DNA of 64,000 nucleotides from Anaerolineales bacterium (GCA_016932165.1 JAFGDK010000047.1:1-64000); one strand, 5' to 3'; shown: positions 1 through 8,511, numbered from the stretch's first letter. Notes: generated from the sequence alone by a model not told the origin. Numbers and translations are program-made.

Positions 1-128
1 AAGGAATGCTGGCGTTACTTGATTAGGTGGAATCTGCTCTTCATAGCAGGGGCATTTGTGTTTTTAGACTATAATTTATTTCAGGAGCAGTTTATCCATT
101 AAGAATAACGCTTATCAACCTGTTAGGC
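1..128 (+). other. attC-like integron recombination site (left part cut by window start)
   Basis: Ends with GTTAGGC (122-128; fits GTTRRRY). Reverse complement of the right arm (...AAGCGTTATTCTTAATGGATAAACTGCTC) pairs imperfectly with left arm GGCGTTACTTGATTAGGTGGAATCTGCTC (11-39). Left arm resembles the left arm of the site at 762-891. Confidence 0.55.
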
Positions 129-145
129 TGCCCCTAAAAGATGGA

Positions 146-706
146 GTGAACATGATGAATCAACTTACGCAAGATAACAGTAGGTTTTTACTGGCTGCAT
201 TCATTGAAGAAAACGACCTCAATGTTCGACAGGTTTCTAAAGCAATAGGGTGTTCGGAAGCAACTCTTATCCGTATTCTGGCTGTCCGCTCATTACCATC
301 GGATGAAATGATAAAACAAATCGGAATTATGATAGAACTTGGGTTTGTTTCATATTCAAAATTATCGAACTCGCAAAAAGAACGTATATCTGAATCAATC
401 GGTACTGTTGGTGGCGGTATTCTTGGATTTGGCTCAATAACAGCCGCTGTAAGTTCGTTAGGCGCAGTCAGTGGTCTCTCCGCAGCGGGAATAACTTCAG
501 GACTTGGTGCTTTAGGGGCTGTGGTTAGTGGTGGAATGGCAGCAGGAATCATGGTAGCAGCAGCAATTCCTATTGCTGCTGGGGCTGCGGGTTATGCAAT
601 TATTAAAGGCGTGAAATATTTCGCAAGTGAATGGCAACTTAATGTCACAGATATTGATGAACATTGGGAAATCGTTATTATCCCCAAAGATAATCCTCAA
701 AGTTAA
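146..706 (+). CDS. Hypothetical cassette protein: N-terminal HTH-like segment plus long Gly/Ala-rich hydrophobic (glycine-zipper-like) segment
   Basis: Open ORF starting 18 nt after the attC-like core; HTH-like LNVRQVSKAIGCSEATLIRIL; GGGILGFGSITAAVSSLGAVSGLSAAGITSGLGALGAVVSGGMAAGIMVAAAIPIAAGAAGYAI. Confidence 0.7.
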   Translation: MNMMNQLTQDNSRFLLAAFIEENDLNVRQVSKAIGCSEATLIRILAVRSLPSDEMIKQIGIMIELGFVSYSKLSNSQKERISESIGTVGGGILGFGSITAAVSSLGAVSGLSAAGITSGLGALGAVVSGGMAAGIMVAAAIPIAAGAAGYAIIKGVKYFASEWQLNVTDIDEHWEIVIIPKDNPQS

Positions 707-761
707 ATCTGTGAAATTTATTTTTTACGCAGGTGTGATAGTCTAGCAATCCATAAAAGCA

Positions 762-891
762 GTCTAACAAAGCGTGCACTTGACGGGTGGGATTCTGCGG
801 CACTTTCTGGCTTTATCTACACCTGAACAGAATCTTGCTATCGAAGTTTTATCCACGCCCGCCCACCCGCAAGTAACGCAAACCGTTAGAT
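762..891 (+). other. attC-like integron recombination site
   Basis: R'' GTCTAAC (762-768) and R' GTTAGAT (885-891) fit RYYYAAC/GTTRRRY. Imperfect IR TCTAAC..GCGTGCACTTGACGGGTGGG versus rc TCTAAC..GCGTTACTTGCGGGTGGG, with one bulged base and an unpaired centre; total about 130 bp. Confidence 0.65.
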
Positions 892-1004
892 TCTATAACG
901 CGTGAACCTTTCTAAACAGAATTCTGATCTCGATCCGGGCTCACCAATTTTGTATGCCGGGTATGCTTTCCAATTTTCCCCTTTGGCTAAAACTTATAGA
1001 AGAC

Positions 1005-1067
1005 AAAAAATGCTCAAGATCAACTTGAGCATTTATCGATGCCAGAGGTGGGATCTGCTCCGAACCA
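1005..1067 (-). repeat. Direct repeat of tRNA-Leu 3' end plus terminator hairpin (tRNA remnant)
   Basis: TGCTCAAG..CTTGAGCA hairpin (1008-1034) followed by ATGCCAGAGGTGGGA (1039-1053), matching 4428-4475 in the same order and orientation; similarity becomes interrupted after 1053 (CTGCTC insertion, then CGAACCAC). Confidence 0.7.
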
Positions 1068-1191
1068 CTTTTATGAGGGATTTATGGCTCAATTGTAATA
1101 CTTACTCAGAACCTTAGTCTGAAACCTTACGAGCGCCAAGGAATGCATGTGTTACCAATTTATTTCATACTGCTGATAAGTTGGCTCAGGA

Positions 1192-1371
1192 CTACTCAGA
1201 AAGAGACTGCTTTCTAAGAACCAGTATGCCCCAGGTGAAAAAAACCAATTCTACAATAGTGGAAACAATTGTGATGGCGTCCAGAGATCCATTGATGAAA
1301 GCTGGAATCCTGCTGAGGATCAGTAATCCAAACACCACTAAAACTGCCTTGATATACGTTGATTTTTTCAT
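1192..1371 (-). CDS. Small membrane protein (59 aa, two hydrophobic segments)
   Basis: Manual reverse-strand translation: MKKSTYIKAVLVVFGLLILSRIPAFINGSLDAITIVSTIVELVFFTWGILVLRKQSLSE*; lies 10 nt downstream of the MBL gene on the same strand; below the ORF-track cutoff. Confidence 0.5.
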   Translation of the reverse strand: MKKSTYIKAVLVVFGLLILSRIPAFINGSLDAITIVSTIVELVFFTWGILVLRKQSLSE

Positions 1372-1381
1372 AACTCCGCCT

Positions 1382-2557
1382 TCATTTGAGTAGTTCGTGG
1401 ATAGTGTACTGGTCAGAATTGACGGGCAGGCTGATCAGGGTACCATCATTCGCCATTTGTAGATGGCCGTCATAGATTTCCCTGGCATCATGCAGGAATG
1501 GTCGCCTCAGGAAATCTGGTACCGGGGGCAGAACGTGGGTGATGATCAGCACAGGAACTCCGGCTTCTTTTGCAACGGCCGCAGCTTCTTCCGGCTTGAT
1601 ATGAGATTCCTGGATGTCCTCGGTAACGGATGACAGGTTGTTTTCCATGTCTTCCCCGGCATCAGCGATCATTTGTGACATCTTATGATTCAAGGAGTCA
1701 CTGACCATCAAATCAGCACCCATTGCGTGATGAATAAGGCTATCTGAGTAGATCGTATCCCCCGTAATCATGGCGCTCCGGTCTTTGTAATTCACGCGGA
1801 AGCCAACCGCCGGAACCACCGGTGGATGGTCTACGTTGAAGGCAATTACCTGTACATCGCCTGCTTCATATACAACCTCACTGGACATGAGATCGGTACC
1901 GAGGTCAAATGTGTGCGCTACTCCGCCAAATCCTGCAGGGGGCATAACATCTGCACCATGATGGTTGATTCGGTAGCCTCGATCGAGCCGATATGCAGCC
2001 AAAAATCCTGCCACGACTTCTTCCACGCCCGGAGGACCGTAGATATTCAGTGGTTCTTCCACGCCAGTGCCTGTCCAGTGCTGTAACATGAACTCACCCA
2101 AATCACTGATATGGTCGGAATGAAAGTGTGTCAGAAACAGGGCATTGACTGAACTGATACTCAACCCAGTTAGTGCGAGTTGACGCGTACTGCCAGGGCC
2201 CGTATCAAAGACCAGCATCTGATCACCAGCTACCACTACGGCCTGGGGGCCGACACGGTTGGGATCCGGTAGCGGAGCGCCTGTTCCGGTTGTGACGACG
2301 TGCAAGGCATCTTGTTGAAAGTACTCACTGTTGCGGTCTGCATTTACAGCTCTGTTGAAAACCCCTTCGATAGCGGAATCGGGCATGTTATTCCTGTACC
2401 ATAAGCCACCGCCAACGAGGAGGCTGGCAACACCCACACCGGATCCAATCAGGAAATCCCTTCGGGAAATCCCCTTAGGGTGGGTTTCCTCACCGGAATT
2501 CTTTTTGACCTCCGGATTTTCATTCTTTCGATCTAAATTAGACATTATTATCTCCAA
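1382..2557 (-). CDS. MBL-fold metallohydrolase with Tat-type signal
   Basis: RRDFLIGSG twin-arginine motif; FLTHFHSDHISD metal-binding motif; ITGDT; ITH. Confidence 0.85.
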   Translation of the reverse strand: MEIIMSNLDRKNENPEVKKNSGEETHPKGISRRDFLIGSGVGVASLLVGGGLWYRNNMPDSAIEGVFNRAVNADRNSEYFQQDALHVVTTGTGAPLPDPNRVGPQAVVVAGDQMLVFDTGPGSTRQLALTGLSISSVNALFLTHFHSDHISDLGEFMLQHWTGTGVEEPLNIYGPPGVEEVVAGFLAAYRLDRGYRINHHGADVMPPAGFGGVAHTFDLGTDLMSSEVVYEAGDVQVIAFNVDHPPVVPAVGFRVNYKDRSAMITGDTIYSDSLIHHAMGADLMVSDSLNHKMSQMIADAGEDMENNLSSVTEDIQESHIKPEEAAAVAKEAGVPVLIITHVLPPVPDFLRRPFLHDAREIYDGHLQMANDGTLISLPVNSDQYTIHELLK

Positions 2558-2602
2558 TTAGTAATATTTCTGACATGCTGTTTTTCGACAAAGCCCATTA
2601 TC

Positions 2603-3430
2603 TCAGTTCCCCTCAGCAAGCAATCGCAGCAAAGTCTGTGCAGCTTCACCAGAGGAGTTCTGGTTCTGTCCGGTGACGATGTCGCCATCCACCGCCACGT
2701 AGGTCGCAAAGAAATCCCGGAAGGCGGTATCGCTGACATAGTTGGCATTCTGCTTGCGCAATTCTGTTTCCGGATGCAGAGGCGTGATCTCAATGCCAAG
2801 CTCCACAATCTGCTTATCAGTGACACCGGTCATGGTCTTGCCTTCTACCAGCGGCCTGCCGTCGACCTCGGTTGCCATGCGGAAACCGAGAGCGCCATGA
2901 CACACCGAACCCAGCAGAATACCTTCCGCATGGGCTTCTGAGATCTTCTCGCCAAGCACTTCGCTGTAGCCCAGGTCATAGGCTGCACCCCAACCACCTG
3001 CCATCCAGATGATGTCATAGTCGAGGAAATTCACTTCTTCGATACTGAGTGAGTTTTCAGTTTTGTTCTGTGCATCCTCATCGTTCAGGTAACGTTTGTC
3101 TGCATGTGTGGCCATCGGCCAGCGCAAACTGACTGGCTCGAACGGGATTTTGCCCCCTTCTGGGCTGGCAATATCCACCGTCATACCGGCATCCAGGAAC
3201 TCATAATAGGCAATCGTTAGTTCCGATCCATACACACCAGTTGCCTTGCCCGATTCACCCAGGGTATCTTCATTGGTAGCAATGATTAGCGCCTTTTTTC
3301 CCGCCAGATCGTATTCTAATCGATCATAGGTAGGATGAAGGCCAATCGAACTGAGGATCTGAGGCAGCATGATCAAGACCATTGCAATAATGGTTACTAC
3401 AATTCCTGCGATCAATAATGTTCTATTCAT
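2603..3430 (-). CDS. DJ-1/PfpI family protein with N-terminal TM anchor
   Basis: KKALIIATN.., DIIWMAGGWGAAYDL, LLGSVCHGALG nucleophile elbow; hydrophobic N-terminus. Confidence 0.85.
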   Translation of the reverse strand: MNRTLLIAGIVVTIIAMVLIMLPQILSSIGLHPTYDRLEYDLAGKKALIIATNEDTLGESGKATGVYGSELTIAYYEFLDAGMTVDIASPEGGKIPFEPVSLRWPMATHADKRYLNDEDAQNKTENSLSIEEVNFLDYDIIWMAGGWGAAYDLGYSEVLGEKISEAHAEGILLGSVCHGALGFRMATEVDGRPLVEGKTMTGVTDKQIVELGIEITPLHPETELRKQNANYVSDTAFRDFFATYVAVDGDIVTGQNQNSSGEAAQTLLRLLAEGN

Positions 3431-3479
3431 TTATTTATCCTTTCATTTGTTGACTAAATTATGTAACTTTTAGTAAAAT

Positions 3480-3519
3480 TTGTATCAAATAATAATTTAT
3501 GATACAATGTGTATTGTAT
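3480..3519. promoter_or_regulatory. Candidate TetR operators: two inverted repeats in the divergent promoter region
   Basis: TTGTATCA-N12-TGATACAA (3480-3507) and ATACAATgtgtATTGTAT (3502-3519), between divergent genes 2603-3430(-) and 3585-4211(+). Confidence 0.5.
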
Positions 3520-3584
3520 TTAGATTATCATTTATTTCAAGGATCAGTTTCTGGCATTGAAACATATGTAACAGGTGTAATATT

Positions 3585-4211
3585 ATGAGCATTAATCAAA
3601 GTGATTTACGGGTGATAAAAACAAAACGCGGTCTACGAGAAGCGTTTATCCGCTTGCTGTTGGAAAAAGGGTATGATGCGGTTTCAATTCAGGATATTGC
3701 CACTGAGGCAGAAGCAGCCCGGGTGACGTTTTACAGACATTACAAAAACAAAGAGGAACTGCTTGTCGATTGTATCGATGTGATTTATGAAGACATTGCC
3801 AAGCATAGCAAGCAAGTATCCAACGAAGAAGTTCAACAGGGATTTTCCCCGACGCTGGCTTTTTATCAGCAGATCCAGGGCGATGGTGAGATCTATCGGC
3901 TCTTATCTTCAAGTCAGGCCGGACATCTTTTGATGAAGCGATTGACCGAATTGGTTGCAGAAAGGATTCGAGTGCAGTTGGAAGTGCGCTTTTCGACAGA
4001 ACAGTTGTTAGCGCCATTTGATATTATTGCGTTTCATATCGCCAGTGCTCAAATTGGGTTGGCAAACTGGTGGATTGAAAACGCTCAGCCCTATCCCCCA
4101 GAATACATGTCGCAAATCTCATTCTGGCTCAGTTTAGCCGGCAGTGCTCGCGCATTTGGGCTCGAGAAATTCCCAATAGGTCCTCCTGAAATTCCAGAAA
4201 AAATGGGCTAG
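3585..4211 (+). CDS. TetR/AcrR family transcriptional regulator
   Basis: N-terminal HTH KRGLREAFIRLLLEKGYDAVSIQDIATEAEAARVTFYRHYKNKEELL. Confidence 0.9.
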   Translation: MSINQSDLRVIKTKRGLREAFIRLLLEKGYDAVSIQDIATEAEAARVTFYRHYKNKEELLVDCIDVIYEDIAKHSKQVSNEEVQQGFSPTLAFYQQIQGDGEIYRLLSSSQAGHLLMKRLTELVAERIRVQLEVRFSTEQLLAPFDIIAFHIASAQIGLANWWIENAQPYPPEYMSQISFWLSLAGSARAFGLEKFPIGPPEIPEKMG

Positions 4212-4427
4212 AAATTTCTTCACAAAAATCTTGTTTGATTTTGTATAACCGGGGAGAATTGGCGCGGAACAAGGGATGACATCATCTGCTACTCGAACGC
4301 AAAATTTCATCAAGGAAAATTTACAAGTAAGAATCGAACCGCTTTAATGAAAAATGATGCGTTTACTTTCCAAAGTCAAAAGGAAAACCTTTTAGTTTTT
4401 CCCTAGTATCAAACCGCAACATAGATA

Positions 4428-4458
4428 AAAACTGCTCAAGGTCAACTTGAGCAGTTTT
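4428..4458 (-). terminator. Rho-independent-type hairpin downstream of tRNA-Leu
   Basis: AAAACTGCTCAAG-GTCAA-CTTGAGCAGTTTT, perfect 13-bp arms. Confidence 0.8.
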
Positions 4459-4461
4459 GCA

Positions 4462-4545
4462 TGCCAGAGGTGGGAATCGAACCCACAAGTCCTTACGGAC
4501 ACGCGAGTTTGAGTCGCGCGCGTCTGCCAGTTCCGCCACTCTGGC
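4462..4545 (-). tRNA. tRNA-Leu (CAA)
   Basis: Reverse complement GCCAGAGTGGCGGAACTGGCAGACGCG CGCGA-CTCAAAC-TCGCG..long variable arm..GTGGGTTCGATTCCCACCTCTGGCA; anticodon loop CTCAAAC. Confidence 0.93.
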
Positions 4546-4715
4546 TGGGTGGAGAAAGTATAACTGCGGTTGATTGGCAGGTCAAGATGGGGTTTCAGAT
4601 CATTCGTAGCGAATCGTTCTCGCTTGCCAGGCAATCGGAACGATCCCTAAGCAGTTTGCACCCAATTGCCCCCCTCCTTTTCTGATAAAATGGCGCTACC
4701 CAAAAGAGGCTGTTG

Positions 4716-6185
4716 ATGAAGAAAAACAATCGCTGGTTCACGCTCCTGCTCGTGCTGATCTTTGTGGCCGGGGCCGGCATCCGCCTGTACGACCTGACCG
4801 ATGAACCGCTGGAAACCCACATGGCCCGGCAGCTGCGCTCGCTGTTAATCTCCCGCAGTCTCTACCAGGGAGAGGGCATGGGCGGGGAAAGTCTGATCGA
4901 GCCACCGATCATCGAACTGCTTTCCGCCGGGTTCTACCGCATCGCCGGGGCAGAGATTCCCTGGGTGCAGCGGCTGATCTCGATCAGCTTCTGGATGCTG
5001 GGCGCCTGGGCTTTGTTCGACCTTGCCAAAACCATCAGTGGACGCTTCGGCGGCCTCTTCAGCCTGGTGTTCTACCTCTTCATGCCCTTCAGCATCCTTT
5101 ACAGCCGGCTGATGATGCCCGACCCGATGATGACCGCCGGCACTGTGCTGGCGGTGTGGGCATTGCTTCGCTGGGAGCGGCGGCGCACGATCAAATCGGC
5201 GGTGCTGGCCGGGCTGCTCACCGGCTACGCCATCCTGACCAAATCGGTGGCCGGGTTTGTACTCCTGCCCGCCTTTGCCCTCTTTACCCTGCACAGCATG
5301 CCGCTCAAAAAACTGGCGCGCAATAGACAAATCTGGATGATCGTCCTGCTCACCGCCCTGCCCAGCCTGCTGTATTACATCTACGGCATGGTGATCCTGG
5401 GCACACTGGGGGGCCAGTTCCAAGGCCGGTTCTTCCTCAACCTGCTGTCAGACCCGGCCCACTACCTGCGCTGGATCAATGTGATCAAAAATAAGTTTGG
5501 GTTGGGGGTGGCAGCCATCTCGATTATGAGTATCGCCCTGGTCAAAGAGAAGAAATACCAGCAACTATTGGCCGGCTGGTGGCTGGGGTATGTGCTCTAC
5601 GGACTGGTATTCGCCTATCACATCTGGACGCACGATTACTACCAGCTCCCTCTGCTGCCGGTTATCGCCCTCTCGCTGGCCCCGCTGGGGGAATTGATCT
5701 GCCACACCGCGGTTGAAAAAACAGACTCGCGTTGGCTGGGAACTGCCCTGCTGGTGACCGGCCTGCTGGTCTACGCGCTCCCCAATATCTGGAATACCCG
5801 GGTAGAACTTGCCCGCAACGACTACCGCCAGGAAGCCAAAAACTACCTGCCGGTTGAAGAAGCCCTCACAGAGCACCTGGATGAGCCGGTCATCTCCATC
5901 TCAGCAGATTACAACACCCGGCTGGAGTATTTCACCCGGCTGGAGGTGGATAACTGGCCGGTTGGGGCTGATTTTCGCTACAACCAGCTCTCAGGCAAGG
6001 GCTTTGACTTTGACCAGGCCTGGGATCAAACCATCCAACAATACCATTACTTCATTGTGCTCTCTGAAGCTGAACTCAACGCCCAGCCCGACCTTGCGGA
6101 CAAATTAAACCAGGCACCGGTCTTCTACCAGGGCGGCGGGGTGACAATCTATGATCTCACCGCCTTGTCAGCCCTTCAGCCCTGA
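4716..6185 (+). CDS. Glycosyltransferase family 39 / ArnT-like GT-C membrane protein
   Basis: Polytopic; N-terminal loop ...RLYDLTDEPLETHMARQLRS..., YYQLPLLP; ATG at 4716 (TTG at 4713 in ORF track). Confidence 0.7.
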   Translation: MKKNNRWFTLLLVLIFVAGAGIRLYDLTDEPLETHMARQLRSLLISRSLYQGEGMGGESLIEPPIIELLSAGFYRIAGAEIPWVQRLISISFWMLGAWALFDLAKTISGRFGGLFSLVFYLFMPFSILYSRLMMPDPMMTAGTVLAVWALLRWERRRTIKSAVLAGLLTGYAILTKSVAGFVLLPAFALFTLHSMPLKKLARNRQIWMIVLLTALPSLLYYIYGMVILGTLGGQFQGRFFLNLLSDPAHYLRWINVIKNKFGLGVAAISIMSIALVKEKKYQQLLAGWWLGYVLYGLVFAYHIWTHDYYQLPLLPVIALSLAPLGELICHTAVEKTDSRWLGTALLVTGLLVYALPNIWNTRVELARNDYRQEAKNYLPVEEALTEHLDEPVISISADYNTRLEYFTRLEVDNWPVGADFRYNQLSGKGFDFDQAWDQTIQQYHYFIVLSEAELNAQPDLADKLNQAPVFYQGGGVTIYDLTALSALQP

Positions 6186-6807
6186 CCCGATTTTGGACAC
6201 CGCCTCTCGCCTCCCCCGCTCTTTTTATAACCGCCCAACCCCAGTCGTGGCGCAGGAACTGCTGGGAACGCGTCTGGTGCATATGGAACAGGGAGTGCGC
6301 CTCTCCGGCTGGATCTGCGAGACTGAGGCCTACTGCGGAGAAGAAGACCTGGCTTGCCACGCCAAAGCCGGGCGCACGCCGCGCACCGCGGTGATGTACG
6401 GTCCTCCGGGGGTGGCTTACGTCTACTTCACTTACGGCATGCACTGGCTGTTCAATATCGTCACCCGCCCGGCTGGGTTACCGGAGGCTGTGCTGGTGCG
6501 GGCAATCGTCCCGGCAGAGGGATTGGAGATCATCGCCCAACGGCGCGGCAGCCAGCCGCGCAAACGCTGGGCAGACGGTCCAGCCAAACTGACCCAATCG
6601 CTGGGGATTGACCGCCGCCACAATAACCTGGATCTGTGCGCCTCGGATGCAGAAATCTTTATCGCGGCTGGTATTTCTGTGCCGGATGAATGGGTCACTA
6701 TCGGGCCGCGGGTCGGGTTGGGCACCACCCCGGAGCCGTGGCTGAGCAAGCCCTGGCGGTTCTTCATCGAGGATGCTGAGGCCCGCTTGGGCGGTCAAAC
6801 CGGCTGA
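6151..6807 (+). CDS. 3-methyladenine DNA glycosylase (AAG/MPG family)
   Basis: ELLGTRLVHMEQGVRLSGWICETEAYCGEEDLACHAKAGRTPRTAVMYGPPGVAYVYFTYGMHWLFNIV. Confidence 0.9.
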   Translation: MISPPCQPFSPDPILDTASRLPRSFYNRPTPVVAQELLGTRLVHMEQGVRLSGWICETEAYCGEEDLACHAKAGRTPRTAVMYGPPGVAYVYFTYGMHWLFNIVTRPAGLPEAVLVRAIVPAEGLEIIAQRRGSQPRKRWADGPAKLTQSLGIDRRHNNLDLCASDAEIFIAAGISVPDEWVTIGPRVGLGTTPEPWLSKPWRFFIEDAEARLGGQTG

Positions 6808-6852
6808 GATGGGGTAAAATACCCCTCACGAAGAAGAGAGGGTTCTATTATC

Positions 6853-7323
6853 ATGTTCAGAAGAAGAGATGACGCAGACCTGACCCCTGAAACTGCTCCC
6901 GCCCAACCGGAGCGGATTACTTCCGTTTTAGGAGATGGCACCTACTATAAAGGGAAGTTGAGCGGCGAAGGGGGGGTGCGTATCGAAGGGGTTTTTGACG
7001 GCGAGATCAAGCTGGATGGCTTGCTGGTGGTAGGTACCACCGGCCGGGTGACCTGCGAGGATCTGCGCGCCAGGTCGGTGATCGTGGCGGGGACAGTGCG
7101 GGGCGATATCACTGCCAATAAGGTTGAGATCAGGGCCAGCGGCCGGGTGTGGGGCAATGTCACTTCAGTCACCTTTGCCACCGAAGAAGGCGCCTTTTTG
7201 CGCGGTCAGATCCAGATGGAGGACAGCCTGGACCTCGGCCTGGGCGGACCAGAAGTTGAAGAAGCCAGCTCAGCGGGTGCCGAAGCAGCTGGTGATCAGG
7301 AAAGCAAACAGGCTGTAAGTTAG
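6853..7323 (+). CDS. Bactofilin / polymer-forming cytoskeletal protein
   Basis: Repeating beta-helix pattern: GDGTYYKGKLSGEGGVRIEGVFDGEIKLDGLLVVGTTGRVTCEDLRARSVIVAGTVRGDITA. Confidence 0.9.
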   Translation: MFRRRDDADLTPETAPAQPERITSVLGDGTYYKGKLSGEGGVRIEGVFDGEIKLDGLLVVGTTGRVTCEDLRARSVIVAGTVRGDITANKVEIRASGRVWGNVTSVTFATEEGAFLRGQIQMEDSLDLGLGGPEVEEASSAGAEAAGDQESKQAVS

Positions 7324-7358
7324 CGTCCTCTCCAAACAATCGGTACCCAATTTATCGA

Positions 7359-8339
7359 TTACGTTCTATCCAGCAAGTCTTTCAACTCCCGGGTCAGTGC
7401 CAGGGTTTCATTTTCTACGGCTGTGCTTGCGTCTATAGATGTCTGCAGCTGAGTGAGTTTTTCTTCCAACTTTTGGATTGCTGCCAGGATTTCACCGTCT
7501 GTGGTGCCGCCGCCGTTGGGTGGCGGAGGCGGCGGAGGCGGGTCAACCGCGCCGTCCTGGTGGAAGAGGGTATAAAGCTCTTCCTTTTTCATGGCTGTGT
7601 AATTGAGGTCGATGTTTGAGTAGATACCTTCGATCCGGCCCTTGTTGGTGTACTGCCAGGCAAACATCTTGCCAATCATGTCATCGGCGCTGGTGGCATA
7701 CTCATTTGAAAATCCTTTAGGCACACTGGGACTGTGATTCTTGTTCCACGGATCATTGCCGATCAGCAAGAGGTATTCCGGTTCCCATACACTGACCCGT
7801 TCTGCCATCCACTCGGTTGCTTCTTGGGTCAACCATTCATCCGTCCACCATGAACCGGAATACAAGATCACATTGGAAAAGTTTTCCTGGAACAGGGTAA
7901 CCATATCTTTAGCCATCGCTGAAATCGAATTACGTCCTAATCCAGCTGCTTCCAATTGGGTGGCGCTTTGTTCCATATCCAGAATGGCGGTATCCACCTC
8001 TGCCTGGTATTGCTGCGGCAGCAGGCTGACGGCATGTTTGAAATAATCCAGGTTAGCCTGCACGATCGCCGTTTTGTTGCTCAGCGGCAGGGGACGGTCG
8101 AACCGGCAAAAATGGTAGGCCCCCGCCACCAACCCGGTTTCCCTGGTATGGACAAAGTTATCAACAAAACGCGAATCAAAATGACGCTCGGCAGAAAAAT
8201 CGTAGTTGCCATCTTTGTCCGGCAGGTGATAGTTATCCGAGGCTTTGCTGATCACCAGCCGGTGCCCGAGGTTGGCAAAAAGCTGCATGTCAAGATCGCC
8301 TTTATGGTGGGAAACATCTGCGAATTGATAAAGATCCAT
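7359..8339 (-). CDS. GH25-like lysozyme-family protein with polyproline linker and C-terminal coiled coil
   Basis: N-terminal DVSHHKGDLDMQLFANLGHRLVISKASD..; VAGAYHFCRFDRP; FAWQYTNKGRIEGIYSNIDLNY; VDPPPPPPPPNGGG linker. Confidence 0.75.
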   Translation of the reverse strand: MDLYQFADVSHHKGDLDMQLFANLGHRLVISKASDNYHLPDKDGNYDFSAERHFDSRFVDNFVHTRETGLVAGAYHFCRFDRPLPLSNKTAIVQANLDYFKHAVSLLPQQYQAEVDTAILDMEQSATQLEAAGLGRNSISAMAKDMVTLFQENFSNVILYSGSWWTDEWLTQEATEWMAERVSVWEPEYLLLIGNDPWNKNHSPSVPKGFSNEYATSADDMIGKMFAWQYTNKGRIEGIYSNIDLNYTAMKKEELYTLFHQDGAVDPPPPPPPPNGGGTTDGEILAAIQKLEEKLTQLQTSIDASTAVENETLALTRELKDLLDRT

Positions 8340-8511
8340 TTTCTCTTTCCTTGTTTGGTAGGGCTCTGCACAGGCGATCGGGATAGCGGCAACGAGGTGA
8401 AGGGCAGAGGATAATTGAATTCAGACTTAAGGGGATGAGGCGGTGGCGGCTGATGTAGCCATAGTTTACCAGAAAGACCTGGTTTTGTAAGACGCTTTGG
8501 TCGGCAGTCAA

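Noticed and set aside
1181-1393. 70-aa plus-strand ORF
   Set aside because: Antisense to a better membrane-protein ORF on the minus strand that fits the operon direction.
4461-4685. ORF MPEVGIEPTSPYGHASLSRARLPVPPLW...
   Set aside because: Translation across the antisense of tRNA-Leu; a classic spurious ORF.
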